From Cellulomonas cellasea (GTDB taxonomy: Bacteria; Actinomycetota; Actinomycetes; Actinomycetales; Cellulomonadaceae): 64,000 bases of DNA. The stretch covers positions 62,001-126,000 of the forward strand of contig NZ_JAUDBQ010000008.1 in assembly GCF_030372105.1 (NCBI RefSeq), given 5' to 3'. Below, one piece after another: positions 17,571 to 26,255 of the stretch (its first letter is position 1; each line of letters starts with the position of its first letter). The notes beneath the pieces were generated by a model that was not told where the DNA came from, did not search any database, and saw only the letters and a program-made list of their open reading frames with translations. A program made the translations under genes and the position numbers.

Positions 17571-18881
17571 TCAGTCCCGGCTGAACTCGGCCCCCAGGGC
17601 TCCGAGCTTCTCCATGAAGTGCTCGTAGCCGCGGTCGATGAGGCTGATGCCGCGCACCGAGGAGGTGCCCTTGGCCGCGAGGGCCGCGATCAGGTGGCTG
17701 AACCCGCCGCGCAGGTCCGGCACCACGATGTCCGCGGCGGCGAGCGGCGTCGGCCCGGAGATCACGGCCGAGTGGTAGAAGTTCCGCTGCCCGAAGCGGC
17801 AGGGCCGCCCGCCCAGGCACTCCTTGTAGACCTGGATGGTGGCGCCCATGCCGCGCAGCGCGTCGGTGAAGCCGAAGCGGTTCTCGTACACCGTCTCGTG
17901 CACGATGGACAGGCCCTTGGCCTGGGTGAGCGCCACGACGAGCGGCTGCTGCCAGTCCGTCATGAACCCGGGGTGCACATCGGTCTCCAGCACGATGGAG
18001 TTCAGGTCGCCGCCGGGGTGGAAGAACCGGATGCCCTCGTCGTCCACGGCGAACTCCCCGCCCACCTTGCGGAAGGTGTTGAGGAACGCCGTCATCTCGG
18101 GCTGCGTGGCCCCCCGGACGTAGATGTCCCCGCCGGTGGCCAGCGCGGCCGACGCCCACGACGCCGCCTCGATCCGGTCGGAGAGCGCGGTGTGCTGGAA
18201 GCCCACGAGGCGGTCCACGCCCTCGATGCGGATCACCCGGTCGGTGTCGACGGAGATGATCGCGCCCATCTTCTGCAGCACGTTGATCAGGTCCATGATC
18301 TCGGGCTCGATCGCGGCGTTCGCGAGCTCGGTGATGCCCTCGGCGCGCACCGCCGTCAGCAGGAGCTGCTCGGTGGCGCCCACGCTCGGGTACGGCAGCG
18401 CGATCTTGGTGCCCTGCAGCCGGCGCGGCGCCTCGATGTGGATGCCGCCCTCGCGCTTCTCCACGACGGCGCCGAACTGCCGCAGGATGTCGAGGTGGAA
18501 GTTGATCGGCCGGTCGCCGATGCGGCAGCCGCCCAGGTCGGGGATGAACGCCTCGCCCAGCCGGTGCAGCAGCGGGCCGCAGAACAGGATCGGGATGCGG
18601 CTCGACCCGGCGTGCGCGTCGATGTCGGCGACGTGCGCGGACTCGACGTTCGACGGGTCGAGCACGAGGGTGCCGTTCTCCGCCTGCACGTCCACGCCGT
18701 GCAACTGGAGCAGCCCGGTGACGACGCCGACGTCCCTGATCTGGGGGACGTTGCGCAGGGTGCTCGGTGTCTCGCCCAGCAGGGCGGCCACCATGGCCTT
18801 CGAGACGAAGTTCTTGGCCCCTCGGACGGTGATCTCACCCGACAGCGGGGTGCCGCCGTTGACGTACAGCAGGTCGCTCAT
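17571..18881 (-). CDS. murA: UDP-N-acetylglucosamine 1-carboxyvinyltransferase
   Basis: MurA transfers enolpyruvate from PEP to UDP-GlcNAc, the first committed step of peptidoglycan synthesis. The 436-residue protein starts MSDLLYVNGGTPLSGEITVRG; the catalytic cysteine, target of fosfomycin, is in LGGCRIGDRPINFH, and RGAKNFVSKAMVA near the start is the conserved K-N substrate site. A GNAT gene follows with 4 nt between. Upstream lies a 196-nt gap that also holds the leuD terminator and a short inverted repeat, CATGGT-ga-ACCATG at 18887-18900, immediately before the start codon. Confidence 0.97.
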   Translation of the reverse strand: MSDLLYVNGGTPLSGEITVRGAKNFVSKAMVAALLGETPSTLRNVPQIRDVGVVTGLLQLHGVDVQAENGTLVLDPSNVESAHVADIDAHAGSSRIPILFCGPLLHRLGEAFIPDLGGCRIGDRPINFHLDILRQFGAVVEKREGGIHIEAPRRLQGTKIALPYPSVGATEQLLLTAVRAEGITELANAAIEPEIMDLINVLQKMGAIISVDTDRVIRIEGVDRLVGFQHTALSDRIEAASWASAALATGGDIYVRGATQPEMTAFLNTFRKVGGEFAVDDEGIRFFHPGGDLNSIVLETDVHPGFMTDWQQPLVVALTQAKGLSIVHETVYENRFGFTDALRGMGATIQVYKECLGGRPCRFGQRNFYHSAVISGPTPLAAADIVVPDLRGGFSHLIAALAAKGTSSVRGISLIDRGYEHFMEKLGALGAEFSRD

Positions 18882-19000
18882 GCACCCATGGTGAACCATG
18901 ACCGGGCGCGGGACGCAACGGAGGGCCATGAGACGTTCGCCATCCGCCGAACCTTCACATCTGCGACCCGTGTCGACGCGGGCGTGGGCGGGAGACGACG

Positions 19001-19039
19001 CGAGCCGCCCGCGCGCCTGGACGGCGCGCGGACGGCTCG
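19001..19039 (-). terminator. leuCD operon terminator
   Basis: A 17-bp stem with one mismatch, CGAGCCGCCCGCGCGCC at 19001-19017 paired with GGCGCGCGGACGGCTCG at 19023-19039, 5-nt loop, 39 nt after the leuD stop in the direction of transcription. No U tract. Confidence 0.65.
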
Positions 19040-19077
19040 GGGAGTGCGGGTGGCGCGGGTCGCGGGCGCCCTCGCGG

Positions 19078-19749
19078 TCAGACGGTGTGCGTGGGTCCCA
19101 ACTCCACCGGGACGCCCACAGGACGGGCGGCCTGGATCTCAACCTGCGGAAGGTGCTTGGCCGGCAGGGTCTTCGGGCGCCATCCGGCGCGGGACTTCTC
19201 GAACTCCGTGATGTCGCCCTCGTGCTGCAGCGTCAGCCCGATGTCGTCGAGGCCCTCGAGCAGGCGCCAGCGCGTGTAGTCGTCGACCTGGAACGGGACG
19301 ACCACGTCGTCGCACACGATGGTGCGGCTCTCCAGGTCGACAGTCACCTCGGTGCCCGGGCGGGTCTCGAGGATCTTCCAGATGAGCTCGATGTCCTCCT
19401 GCGACGCCTGGGCCGCGAGCAGCCCCTGCTTGCCGGAGTTGCCGCGGAAGATGTCCGCGAAGCGCGCCGAGACGACGACCTTGAAGCCGTAGTCCTTGAG
19501 CGCCCACACGGCGTGCTCACGCGAGGAGCCGGTGCCGAAGTCCGGGCCGGCGACGAGCACCGAGCCGGAGGTGTACGCGGGCTGGTTCAGGACGAACTCC
19601 GGGTCGCCGCGCCAGGCCGCGAACAGGGCGTCCTCGAAGCCGGTGCGCGTGACCCGCTTGAGGTACACGGCGGGGATGATCTGGTCGGTGTCGACGTTGC
19701 TGCGGCGCAGCGGGACCCCGACGCCAGTGTGCTGGGTGAACTTCTCCAT
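19078..19749 (-). CDS. leuD: 3-isopropylmalate dehydratase small subunit
   Basis: LeuD forms isopropylmalate isomerase with LeuC, converting 2- to 3-isopropylmalate in leucine synthesis. The 223-residue product has the swivel-domain pattern [17 protein letters not shown] near the start and [17 protein letters not shown] in the middle. The start ATG 19747-19749 is 33 nt after the leuC stop, so leuCD is an operon; a strong hairpin ends it. Length is normal for actinobacterial LeuD, slightly longer than the E. coli protein. Confidence 0.97.
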   Translation of the reverse strand: MEKFTQHTGVGVPLRRSNVDTDQIIPAVYLKRVTRTGFEDALFAAWRGDPEFVLNQPAYTSGSVLVAGPDFGTGSSREHAVWALKDYGFKVVVSARFADIFRGNSGKQGLLAAQASQEDIELIWKILETRPGTEVTVDLESRTIVCDDVVVPFQVDDYTRWRLLEGLDDIGLTLQHEGDITEFEKSRAGWRPKTLPAKHLPQVEIQAARPVGVPVELGPTHTV

Positions 19750-19782
19750 GATGCGTCTCTCGTTCTCAGTGGGCCGTCGGGG

Positions 19783-21237
19783 TCAGACGAGCTGCAGGTC
19801 GTCGAGCGGGCTGCCGTCGGGGGCGACGACGTCGGGGCCCAGGTCGGAGACCGACGAGAGCGTGCCCCGGATGGCCGTGGCGGCCGCCACGAGCGGCGAC
19901 ACGAGGTGCGTGCGACCGCCCTTGCCCTGCCGGCCCTCGAAGTTGCGGTTCGACGTGGAGGCCGAGCGCTCCCCCGGCGCGAGCTGGTCGGGGTTCATGC
20001 CCAGGCACATCGAACAGCCGGCGTTGCGCCACTCGGCGCCGAAGTCGAGGAAGATCCGGTCGAGGCCCTCGGCCTCGGCCTGCAGACGCACCCGGGCCGA
20101 CGCGGGGACCACCAGGACGCGGACCGACTCGGCCTTGGTGCGGCCCTTGACGAGCTTGGCGACCGAGCGCAGGTCCTCGATGCGTCCGTTGGTGCACGAG
20201 CCGATGAAGACGGTGTCCACGGCGATCTCGCGCAGCGGCATGCCGGGCGTCAGGCCCATGTACTCGATGGCGCGCTCGGCGGTCTGGCGCTCGTCCGCGT
20301 CGGCGATCTCCGCCGGCACGGGGACGTTCGCCGACAGCGGCAGGCCCTGGCCCGGGTTGGTGCCCCAGGTGACGAAGGGCTCCAGGTCGGCGGCGCGGAG
20401 CACCACCTCGGCGTCGAACTGCGCGTCGTCGTCCGTGCGCAGCGTCTTCCAGTACTCGACGGCCTCGTCCCAGTCGGCGCCCTCGGGCGCGTGCGGGCGG
20501 CCCTTGAGGTACTCGAACGTCGTCTCGTCGGGGGCGATCATGCCCGCGCGGGCGCCGGCCTCGATCGACATGTTGCAGATGGTCATGCGGGCTTCCATCG
20601 ACAGCGCGCGGATCGCCTCGCCGCGGTACTCGAGCACGTAGCCCTGGCCGCCGCCGGTGCCGATCTTGGCGATGATCGCCAGGATGATGTCCTTGGACGT
20701 GGCGCCCGCGGGCAGCTCGCCGTCGACGGTGATGGCCATCGTCTTGAACGGGGCCAGCGGCAGCGTCTGCGTGGCGAGCACGTGCTCGACCTCGCTGGTG
20801 CCGATGCCGAACGCGAGGGCGCCGAACGCCCCGTGCGTCGAGGTGTGCGAGTCGCCGCACACGACCGTCAGGCCGGGCATGGTGAGCCCGAGCTGCGGGC
20901 CGACCTGGTGCACGATGCCCTGGTCGGCGTCGCCGAGGGAGTGCAGGCGCACGCCGAACTCGGCGGCGTTGTTGCGCAGCGTCTGGATCTGCGTCCGGCT
21001 CGTCACGTCCGCGATGGGGCGGTCGATGTCGAGCGTCGGCGTGTTGTGGTCCTCCGTGGCGATGGTCAGGTCGGGCCGCCGGACGGGGCGCCCGGCGAGC
21101 CGGAGACCCTCGAACGCCTGCGGACTCGTGACCTCGTGCACGAGGTGCAGGTCGATGTAGAGGAGGTCGGGTGCGCCATCGGTGCCGCGGCGCACGATGT
21201 GTGCGTCCCAAACCTTCTCTGCCAGCGTGCCGGCCAT
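19783..21237 (-). CDS. leuC: 3-isopropylmalate dehydratase large subunit
   Basis: The catalytic, [4Fe-4S]-containing subunit of isopropylmalate isomerase. The 484-residue aconitase-fold protein opens [15 protein letters not shown] and contains [20 protein letters not shown], and the cluster cysteines in [11 protein letters not shown] and [16 protein letters not shown] 21235-21237 is preceded by GAGAGGAC, a usable ribosome site. It is transcribed away from the IclR-type regulator gene across a 98-nt region containing an inverted repeat, the conserved actinobacterial leuCD-ltbR arrangement. Confidence 0.98.
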   Translation of the reverse strand: MAGTLAEKVWDAHIVRRGTDGAPDLLYIDLHLVHEVTSPQAFEGLRLAGRPVRRPDLTIATEDHNTPTLDIDRPIADVTSRTQIQTLRNNAAEFGVRLHSLGDADQGIVHQVGPQLGLTMPGLTVVCGDSHTSTHGAFGALAFGIGTSEVEHVLATQTLPLAPFKTMAITVDGELPAGATSKDIILAIIAKIGTGGGQGYVLEYRGEAIRALSMEARMTICNMSIEAGARAGMIAPDETTFEYLKGRPHAPEGADWDEAVEYWKTLRTDDDAQFDAEVVLRAADLEPFVTWGTNPGQGLPLSANVPVPAEIADADERQTAERAIEYMGLTPGMPLREIAVDTVFIGSCTNGRIEDLRSVAKLVKGRTKAESVRVLVVPASARVRLQAEAEGLDRIFLDFGAEWRNAGCSMCLGMNPDQLAPGERSASTSNRNFEGRQGKGGRTHLVSPLVAAATAIRGTLSSVSDLGPDVVAPDGSPLDDLQLV

Positions 21238-21300
21238 GTGTCGTGTCCTCTCGAAGTGTCCCCCGGGCGGGTGTTACGGGGTGGTATCTCGTCGACTCAC

Positions 21301-21329
21301 TTGCATCTCAGCCTGCGAGACGGCAATAT
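21301..21329 (+). promoter_or_regulatory. ltbR promoter overlapping an inverted-repeat operator
   Basis: TTGCAT at 21301-21306, a 17-nt spacer and CAATAT at 21324-21329 form a promoter whose -10 box ends 6 nt before the regulator ATG (leaderless). The same stretch is an imperfect inverted repeat: TTGC-A-TCTC on the left and GAGA-CG-GCAA on the right (21301-21326). An IclR dimer bound here would block its own promoter and sit upstream of leuC. Operator assignment is inferred from symmetry and position. Confidence 0.65.
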
Positions 21330-21335
21330 CGACCT

Positions 21336-22055
21336 ATGGACAACTCTAGCGGAGTCGGCGTCCTGGACAAGGCAGCGTCCGTCCTCAGCGCCCTTGAGGC
21401 GGGACCGGCGACCCTCGCCCAGCTCGTCACTGCCACTCACCTCGCTCGCCCGACCGCCCACCGACTCGCCGTCGCGCTCGAACACCACCGCCTCGTCGCC
21501 CGCGACATGCAGGGCCGGTTCGTGCTCGGACCGCGCCTGTCCGAGCTCTCCACCGCCGCCGGGGAGGACCGGCTGCTCGCCGCCGCCAACCCCGTCCTCA
21601 CGGCGTTGCGCGACCACACTGGGGAGAGCGCGCAGCTCTACCGCCGACAAGGCGATCAGCGTATCTGCGTCGCCGCCGCCGAACGCCCGATCGGCCTGCG
21701 GGACTCGATCCCGGTGGGCGCCACGCTGACGATGCAGGCCGGCTCCGCCGCGCAGATCCTGCTCGCCTGGGAGGAGCCCGACCGGCTGCACCGCGGCCTG
21801 CAGGGCGCGAAGTTCACCGCGACGATCCTGTCCGGCGTCCGGCGCCGCGGCTGGGCGCAGTCCGTGTCCGAGCGCGAGGTCGGCGTCGCGTCGGTCTCGG
21901 CTCCCGTGCGCGGCCCCTCGGGGCGCATAGTCGCGGCAGTGTCCATCTCCGGCCCGCTCGAGCGGCTCTCCCGCCAGCCCGGCCGCCTGCACGCCGGCGC
22001 GGTCGTCTCGGCCGCCAACCGGCTCACCGAGGTGTTGCGCCGCACGGGCGAGTAG
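21336..22055 (+). CDS. ltbR: IclR family regulator of leucine biosynthesis (LtbR/NdgR type)
   Basis: A 239-residue IclR protein: N-terminal winged helix (LDKAASVLSALEAGPATLAQLV, then HLARPTAHRLAVALEHH as recognition helix) and a C-terminal effector domain. Divergent location to leuCD is diagnostic of the family called LtbR in Corynebacterium, NdgR in Streptomyces and Rv2989 in M. tuberculosis, known to control leucine and other amino acid genes. Here it most likely binds the inverted repeat in its own promoter. A terminator follows 25 nt after the stop. Confidence 0.9.
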   Translation: MDNSSGVGVLDKAASVLSALEAGPATLAQLVTATHLARPTAHRLAVALEHHRLVARDMQGRFVLGPRLSELSTAAGEDRLLAAANPVLTALRDHTGESAQLYRRQGDQRICVAAAERPIGLRDSIPVGATLTMQAGSAAQILLAWEEPDRLHRGLQGAKFTATILSGVRRRGWAQSVSEREVGVASVSAPVRGPSGRIVAAVSISGPLERLSRQPGRLHAGAVVSAANRLTEVLRRTGE

Positions 22056-22080
22056 GCGCGCACCACTCACGAGGATGACC

Positions 22081-22123
22081 CAGCGGGACCGGAGGACGGC
22101 ACAAGCCGACTCCGGTCCCGCTG
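22081..22123 (+). terminator. ltbR terminator
   Basis: Perfect 14-bp stem, CAGCGGGACCGGAG at 22081-22094 with CTCCGGTCCCGCTG at 22110-22123 and a 15-nt loop, just after the ltbR stop codon. Confidence 0.7.
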
Positions 22124-22215
22124 CGCATGGGGCGCCCGTCGTGCGGCGCGGGCCGGACGCGCGGACGATGGGCCGGAAGAGGCCTGTGCCGCAAGACCGT
22201 GCCGGAGGTGGAACC

Positions 22216-22614
22216 GTGAACGAACGCCCTGAGCGCCCCCAATCCCCCGAGCCGGAGCCGCGCGCGCCGGACCCGCATGGGCGCGCGAGCGTCGACGGCG
22301 CGCTGCGCCTGGTGAAGGGCTACACCGAGGCCGAGCGCCCCGAGATCGTCGCCGCCCTGCACAAGCTGGACCCACTCCTGGAGGGGTACACCGCCGAGCA
22401 GGTGGACCTGGCGCTGGACCGCAAGGACGCCGAGCACCGCGTCCAGACGGTCACCCTGGTGCTGAGCATCGCCGGGGAGCCGGAGCTCGTCGCCCATGCC
22501 GAGGACGCCGACCCGCTGCGCGCGCTGCACATCGCACGGGACGAGTTGGACAGCCAGCTCCGCACGCGCAAGAACAAGCGCGAGCAGCACATCCGCGACC
22601 CGCACCGGAGGTGA
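22216..22614 (+). CDS. Short HPF/RaiA-like (S30AE) ribosome-associated protein
   Basis: A 132-residue protein with a disordered, Pro/Glu-rich first 30 residues. The rest fits the beta-alpha-beta-beta-beta-alpha pattern of hibernation factors: a helix EIVAALHKLDPLLEGY, strands AEHRVQTVTLVLSIAG and PELVAHAEDADP, and a helix ALHIARDELDSQLRTRKNKR. The last helix with its basic end is the best match. It lacks the C-terminal dimerisation domain of long HPF, so it would be a short RaiA-like form. GTG 22216 has GGAGGTGG 5 nt upstream. Identification is by pattern only; moderately sure. Confidence 0.55.
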   Translation: MNERPERPQSPEPEPRAPDPHGRASVDGALRLVKGYTEAERPEIVAALHKLDPLLEGYTAEQVDLALDRKDAEHRVQTVTLVLSIAGEPELVAHAEDADPLRALHIARDELDSQLRTRKNKREQHIRDPHRR

Positions 22615-22679
22615 GCGGGGCCGCGTGACGTACCCCACATCCCGCGCTGCGCGATGAGACACGTGGTGAAAGAACGACG

Positions 22680-22711
22680 AAGGCCCGGTCACCTGATGGT
22701 GACCGGGCCTT
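22680..22711. terminator. Bidirectional terminator between the HPF-like gene and tRNA-Glu
   Basis: Perfect 14-bp stem, AAGGCCCGGTCACC at 22680-22693 with GGTGACCGGGCCTT at 22698-22711, 4-nt loop. A short T run follows on the plus strand, and it begins 9 nt after the tRNA-Glu 3' end on the minus strand, so it can serve both. Confidence 0.75.
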
Positions 22712-22719
22712 TCTCGACG

Positions 22720-22792
22720 TACCCCCGACCGGATTCGAACCGGCGCTACCGCCGTGAGAGGGCGGCGTGCTAGGCCGCTACACAACGGGGGC
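22720..22792 (-). tRNA. tRNA-Glu (anticodon CTC)
   Basis: A 73-nt cloverleaf on the minus strand. 5' acceptor GCCCCCG pairs with CGGGGGT (G1-U72), the anticodon stem-loop is GCCGC-CCTCTCA-CGGCG-like with CTC in the loop, and the T arm is CCGGTTCGAATCCGG. CCA is not encoded. The G1-U72 pair is usual for actinobacterial tRNA-Glu. Confidence 0.95.
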
Positions 22793-22882
22793 CTGCAACA
22801 CTTGAGCCAACAACCTGCGAGTCTCCTCGTCGGCTGCCGGGTGACAACTCTACCGGATGTTCTCCGGAGCCTTTGCCAACCG

Positions 22883-22954
22883 CTGGGGTACCAGGACTCG
22901 AACCTAGACTAACTGAACCAGAATCAGTCGTGCTGCCAATTACACCATACCCCA
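22883..22954 (-). tRNA. tRNA-Gln (anticodon CTG)
   Basis: A 72-nt cloverleaf on the minus strand. Acceptor TGGGGTA pairs with TACCCCA, the anticodon loop is TTCTGGT with CTG, and the T arm has GGTTCGAGTCC. CCA is not encoded. It lies 90 nt upstream of tRNA-Glu, likely in one transcript. Its 5' end is the right half of a 16-bp palindrome (22947-22962). Confidence 0.95.
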
Positions 22955-23099
22955 TGGGGTATGACCCCCACGCTGCCACCCGCCCCTGACCAGCCCTGAG
23001 ACCTGTCCTGTGCGGGTTTTCCGTGGTTGCCCTACCGCCGGGAAACACTACCCGACTGATCGGGCCGCTCCAAACCGCGCGGCCGTCGGGGGCTGGGCG

Positions 23100-23780
23100 C
23101 TACGCCCCGACCCCCGCCGCCGGGAGCAGGATCTGGTCGATGATCGCGAGGCCCGAGTCGGCGGTGAGCGGCGCGTTCAGGAAGACGGTGTTGTACAGGA
23201 CCATCGCCGGCAGGGTGAGCGCGAGGAGCCCGAGATCGCGGTCGGGCGCGATCTCGCCGCGCGCCTTGGCACGTTCGAGCAGCACCCAGATCAGCGTCTT
23301 CAACGGCTCGAGCAGCCGCTCCCGCACCACGGCGGCCAGTTCGGGCTCGCGCGGGAACGCGGAGCACAGGCCCGCGATGATCCGGCACTTGCGGTCGTCG
23401 AGCTGCGGGTCGGCCACGCGGCTCACCGCGATCAGGTCGCCGCGCAGCGTGCCCGTGTCCGGCAACTGGGCCAGGTCTGGGGTGAGGTTCGCGAGGGTCC
23501 CCACGGCGTCGACGACGAGGTGCGCCTTGGAGGGCCAGCGCCGGTAGAGCGTCGCCTTCCCCGCCTTGGCGGACGCGGCCACCATCTCGATGGTCATGGC
23601 GTCGTACCCGTGCTCGGCGAGGACGTCGAGCGCGGCCTCGAGGATCACCGCGTCTCGCGTGTGGTCCCGCGGCCGTCCGAGCGATGTCGGGACGTGGAGT
23701 GCCGCCTCCACCTCGGCGTCGACTGCCCGCTGGAGGTCGCTGATCGCCTGCTTGAAGCCCATGTCGTCGCGTCCCGTCAT
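23100..23780 (-). CDS. TetR family transcriptional regulator
   Basis: A 226-residue TetR protein. After a 35-residue N-terminal extension, the helix-turn-helix domain reads AVILEAALDVLAEHGYDAMTIEMVAASAKAGKATLYRRWPSKAHLV. The C-terminal ligand domain shows the tetR_C-like segment LLEPLKTLIWVLLERAKARGEI. It is divergent from an MMPL exporter gene, with a large nested inverted repeat between them, so it most likely represses that exporter and itself. Ligand unknown. Confidence 0.9.
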   Translation of the reverse strand: MTGRDDMGFKQAISDLQRAVDAEVEAALHVPTSLGRPRDHTRDAVILEAALDVLAEHGYDAMTIEMVAASAKAGKATLYRRWPSKAHLVVDAVGTLANLTPDLAQLPDTGTLRGDLIAVSRVADPQLDDRKCRIIAGLCSAFPREPELAAVVRERLLEPLKTLIWVLLERAKARGEIAPDRDLGLLALTLPAMVLYNTVFLNAPLTADSGLAIIDQILLPAAGVGA

Positions 23781-23834
23781 CCCTCAGGGCCTGGTCGAGA
23801 AGCCCATTTCCGCCAGCGTAGGCCATCACATCGA

Positions 23835-23888
23835 TACGAGAGCGTTTCAGAACGAGACCGTTCCGTTCCGAAACGCGTCAGTCTCGTA
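23835..23888. promoter_or_regulatory. Nested inverted-repeat operator between TetR and MMPL genes
   Basis: Inner arms GCGTTTCAGAACG (23842-23854) and CGTTCCGAAACGC (23864-23876) are complementary at 12 of 13 positions around a 9-nt centre. Outer arms TACGAGA (23835-23841) and TCTCGTA (23882-23888) are perfectly complementary. The element is AT-richer than its surroundings and lies in the 229-nt divergent gap, as expected for a TetR operator. Confidence 0.7.
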
Positions 23889-24009
23889 TATGGTCGATTT
23901 CTGACGCCTCGCGAGGGGCAGCAGCCGACCCGGGACCGCTGGGCCGGTGACCCACCCGGTAGACCGGACCGCGCTGTGGGCGAGGCCGGCTGATTCGTGA
24001 GGAGCTCTC

Positions 24010-26196
24010 ATGGCGTCCTTCCTGTACCGGCTCGGCCGGCTCTCCTTCCGACGGCGGCGGACCGTCATCGCGCTGTGGCTCGCCGTCCTGGCCGCCGTGT
24101 GGGCGGGCGCGGCGACACTCTCGGGCCCCACCGCCAACACGTTCTCGGTCCCCGGGACGGAATCGCAGCGAGCCGTCGACCTCCTCGAAGAGCGGTTCCC
24201 CGAGGTCGCGGCCGGGAACGTCAGCGCACGCGTCGTCCTCGCCGCTGACGAGGGCTCCCGCCTCGACGACCCCGACGCCGCCGAGGCGGTGCAGGCCGTG
24301 CTCGACGAGCTCGCCGAGGCGCCGCAGGTCGCCTCCGTCGTCGACCCGTTCGCGGCCGGCCTCGTGAACCCTGACGCCACCGTCGCACTGATCCAGGTGG
24401 CCTATGAGGTGGGCCCCGGCGATGTCACCCCCGAGGCGCGCGACGCGTTGGAGGCCGCCGCGGAGACCGGCCGCGATGCGGGCCTGACCGTCGAGATGGG
24501 CGGTGACGTCCTGGATGAGGAGTCCGAGGACGCGAGTGTGCTGATCGGGCTCGCGGTCGCCGCCCTGGTGCTCGTGCTCACATTCGGGTCGTTCGTCGCC
24601 GCCGGGCTCCCACTGCTCACGGCCCTGCTGGGCGTGGGCCTCGGAGTGGGAGGCATCGCGATCGCGAGCGGGTTCGTCGGCCTGAGCTCCACGACGCCCA
24701 CCCTCGCCCTCATGCTCGGCCTGGCCGTCGGCATCGACTACGCGCTGTTCGTCGTCTCCCGCTACCGCGGCGAGCTGGCCGAGGGCCGTGACCCCGAGGA
24801 TGCGGCTGGCCGGGCCGTGGGCACCGCGGGCTCGGCGGTGGTCTTCGCCGGTCTCACGGTGGTCGTCGCCCTCGCCGCGCTCACCGTCGTGGGGATCCCC
24901 GTGATCACCGAGATGGGCCTGGCGGCCGCCGGCACCGTCCTGGTCGCCGTCCTCATCGCCATCAGCCTGCTGCCCGCGCTGCTCGGCGTGGCCCGCAAGC
25001 GCATCCGCCCCCGCTCGACCCGCCGCCAGCTCGAGACCGGGGCCGGGCCGGCGAAGCCCGCGCTGGGCCTGCGGTGGGGGCGCGCCGTGGCGCGCCGGCC
25101 CATCCCCGTCCTGGTGGCGGCGGTCCTGGGGCTCGGCGTCGTCGCGCTGCCCGCCCTCGACCTGCGCCTCGGACTGCCTGACGGCTCCGCGGCCGCCGAG
25201 GGCAGCACCGAGCGCGAGGCGTACGACCTGCTGAGCGACGCCTTCGGCCCAGGCTTCAACGGGCCGCTCACCGTGGTCGTCGACGGCGCGGAGGACCCTG
25301 AGCGGGCCGCCGCGGAGGCCGGCGAGGCCATCTCCGGCATGGACGGAGTCGTGGCCGTGTCACCGGCCACGGTGAACCAGGCGGGCGACACAGCGGTGTT
25401 CCAAGTCGTCCCGGCGAGCGGGCCGAGCAGCGTCGAGACGCAGGACCTCGTCACCGCGATCCGCGACCGCGCCGAGGGCCTGCGCGACGATATCGGCGCG
25501 TCGATCTCGGTCACGGGCCAGACGGCCCTGAACATCGACATCTCCACGACCATGACGGACGCCCTGCTCCCCTACCTGGCGGTCGTCGTCCTCCTCGCGC
25601 TCGCCCTGCTGACCCTCGTGTTCCGCTCCGTGCTGGTCCCGCTCAAGGCCGTGCTCGGATTCCTGTTGTCGATCGCGGCCACGTTCGGCGCGGTCGTCGC
25701 GGTGTTCCAGTGGGGCTGGGGGGTCGAGGCGTTCGACCTCGCCGCGGCGCCGATCCTCAGCCTGGTGCCGATCCTCGTCATCGGCGTCATCTTCGGGCTC
25801 GCCATGGACTACGAGTTCTTCCTGGTGACCCGCATGCGCGAGGAGCATGTCCACGGCGCGGGCCCACGGGAGGCCGTGGTGGTCGGGTTCGGCCACGGCG
25901 CCCGGGTCGTGACGGCTGCGGCGGCCATCATGATCAGCGTCTTCGCCGCGTCCATGCTGTCCGACGACTTCATCATCGCCATCCTCGGCTTCGCGTTCAC
26001 CGTCGCGATCCTCTTCGACGCGTCCGTGGTCCGCATGACGATCGTGCCGGCGGTGATGGCCCTGCTGGGCGAGCGGGCCTGGTGGCTTCCGAGGTGGCTC
26101 GACCGCCTCCTGCCGAACGTCGACATCGAGGGCGAGTCGCTGCGCCGCAACCTCGAGGCCGCCGATCGTCGGCCGGTCGAGAAGGCAGCGGTCTGA
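24010..26196 (+). CDS. MMPL/RND family transporter
   Basis: A 728-residue inner-membrane RND exporter. TM1 is at about 18-37, the first porter domain at 40-175, TM2-6 at 177-325, a second porter domain at about 390-515 and TM7-12 at 520-690. The proton-relay Asp-Tyr pairs are visible in MLGLAVGIDYALFVVSRYR and VIFGLAMDYEFFLVTRMRE, as in MmpL proteins. GAGGAG lies 8 nt before ATG 24010. It is controlled presumably by the divergent TetR protein. The substrate could be a lipid, a drug or a small hydrophobic compound; the sequence does not say. Confidence 0.92.
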   Translation: MASFLYRLGRLSFRRRRTVIALWLAVLAAVWAGAATLSGPTANTFSVPGTESQRAVDLLEERFPEVAAGNVSARVVLAADEGSRLDDPDAAEAVQAVLDELAEAPQVASVVDPFAAGLVNPDATVALIQVAYEVGPGDVTPEARDALEAAAETGRDAGLTVEMGGDVLDEESEDASVLIGLAVAALVLVLTFGSFVAAGLPLLTALLGVGLGVGGIAIASGFVGLSSTTPTLALMLGLAVGIDYALFVVSRYRGELAEGRDPEDAAGRAVGTAGSAVVFAGLTVVVALAALTVVGIPVITEMGLAAAGTVLVAVLIAISLLPALLGVARKRIRPRSTRRQLETGAGPAKPALGLRWGRAVARRPIPVLVAAVLGLGVVALPALDLRLGLPDGSAAAEGSTEREAYDLLSDAFGPGFNGPLTVVVDGAEDPERAAAEAGEAISGMDGVVAVSPATVNQAGDTAVFQVVPASGPSSVETQDLVTAIRDRAEGLRDDIGASISVTGQTALNIDISTTMTDALLPYLAVVVLLALALLTLVFRSVLVPLKAVLGFLLSIAATFGAVVAVFQWGWGVEAFDLAAAPILSLVPILVIGVIFGLAMDYEFFLVTRMREEHVHGAGPREAVVVGFGHGARVVTAAAAIMISVFAASMLSDDFIIAILGFAFTVAILFDASVVRMTIVPAVMALLGERAWWLPRWLDRLLPNVDIEGESLRRNLEAADRRPVEKAAV

Positions 26197-26212
26197 GCTG
26201 AGGGGTCGCCGC

Positions 26213-26244
26213 GGGGCGGTGGCGTCATGGGCGCCACCGACCCC
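26213..26244. terminator. Bidirectional terminator between MMPL and HAD genes
   Basis: GGTGGCG (26218-26224) and CGCCACC (26232-26238) form a perfect stem with a 7-nt loop, extended by GGGG (26213-26216) and CCCC (26241-26244) across a small internal loop. It lies between two converging genes. Confidence 0.65.
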
Positions 26245-26255
26245 GCGCCAGGCCC

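Noticed and set aside
21273-21335. Possible leader peptide on the plus strand before ltbR (Leu/His-rich)
   Set aside because: The frame stays open into ltbR in another register with no stop or terminator nearby, and the same bases are better explained as promoter and operator.
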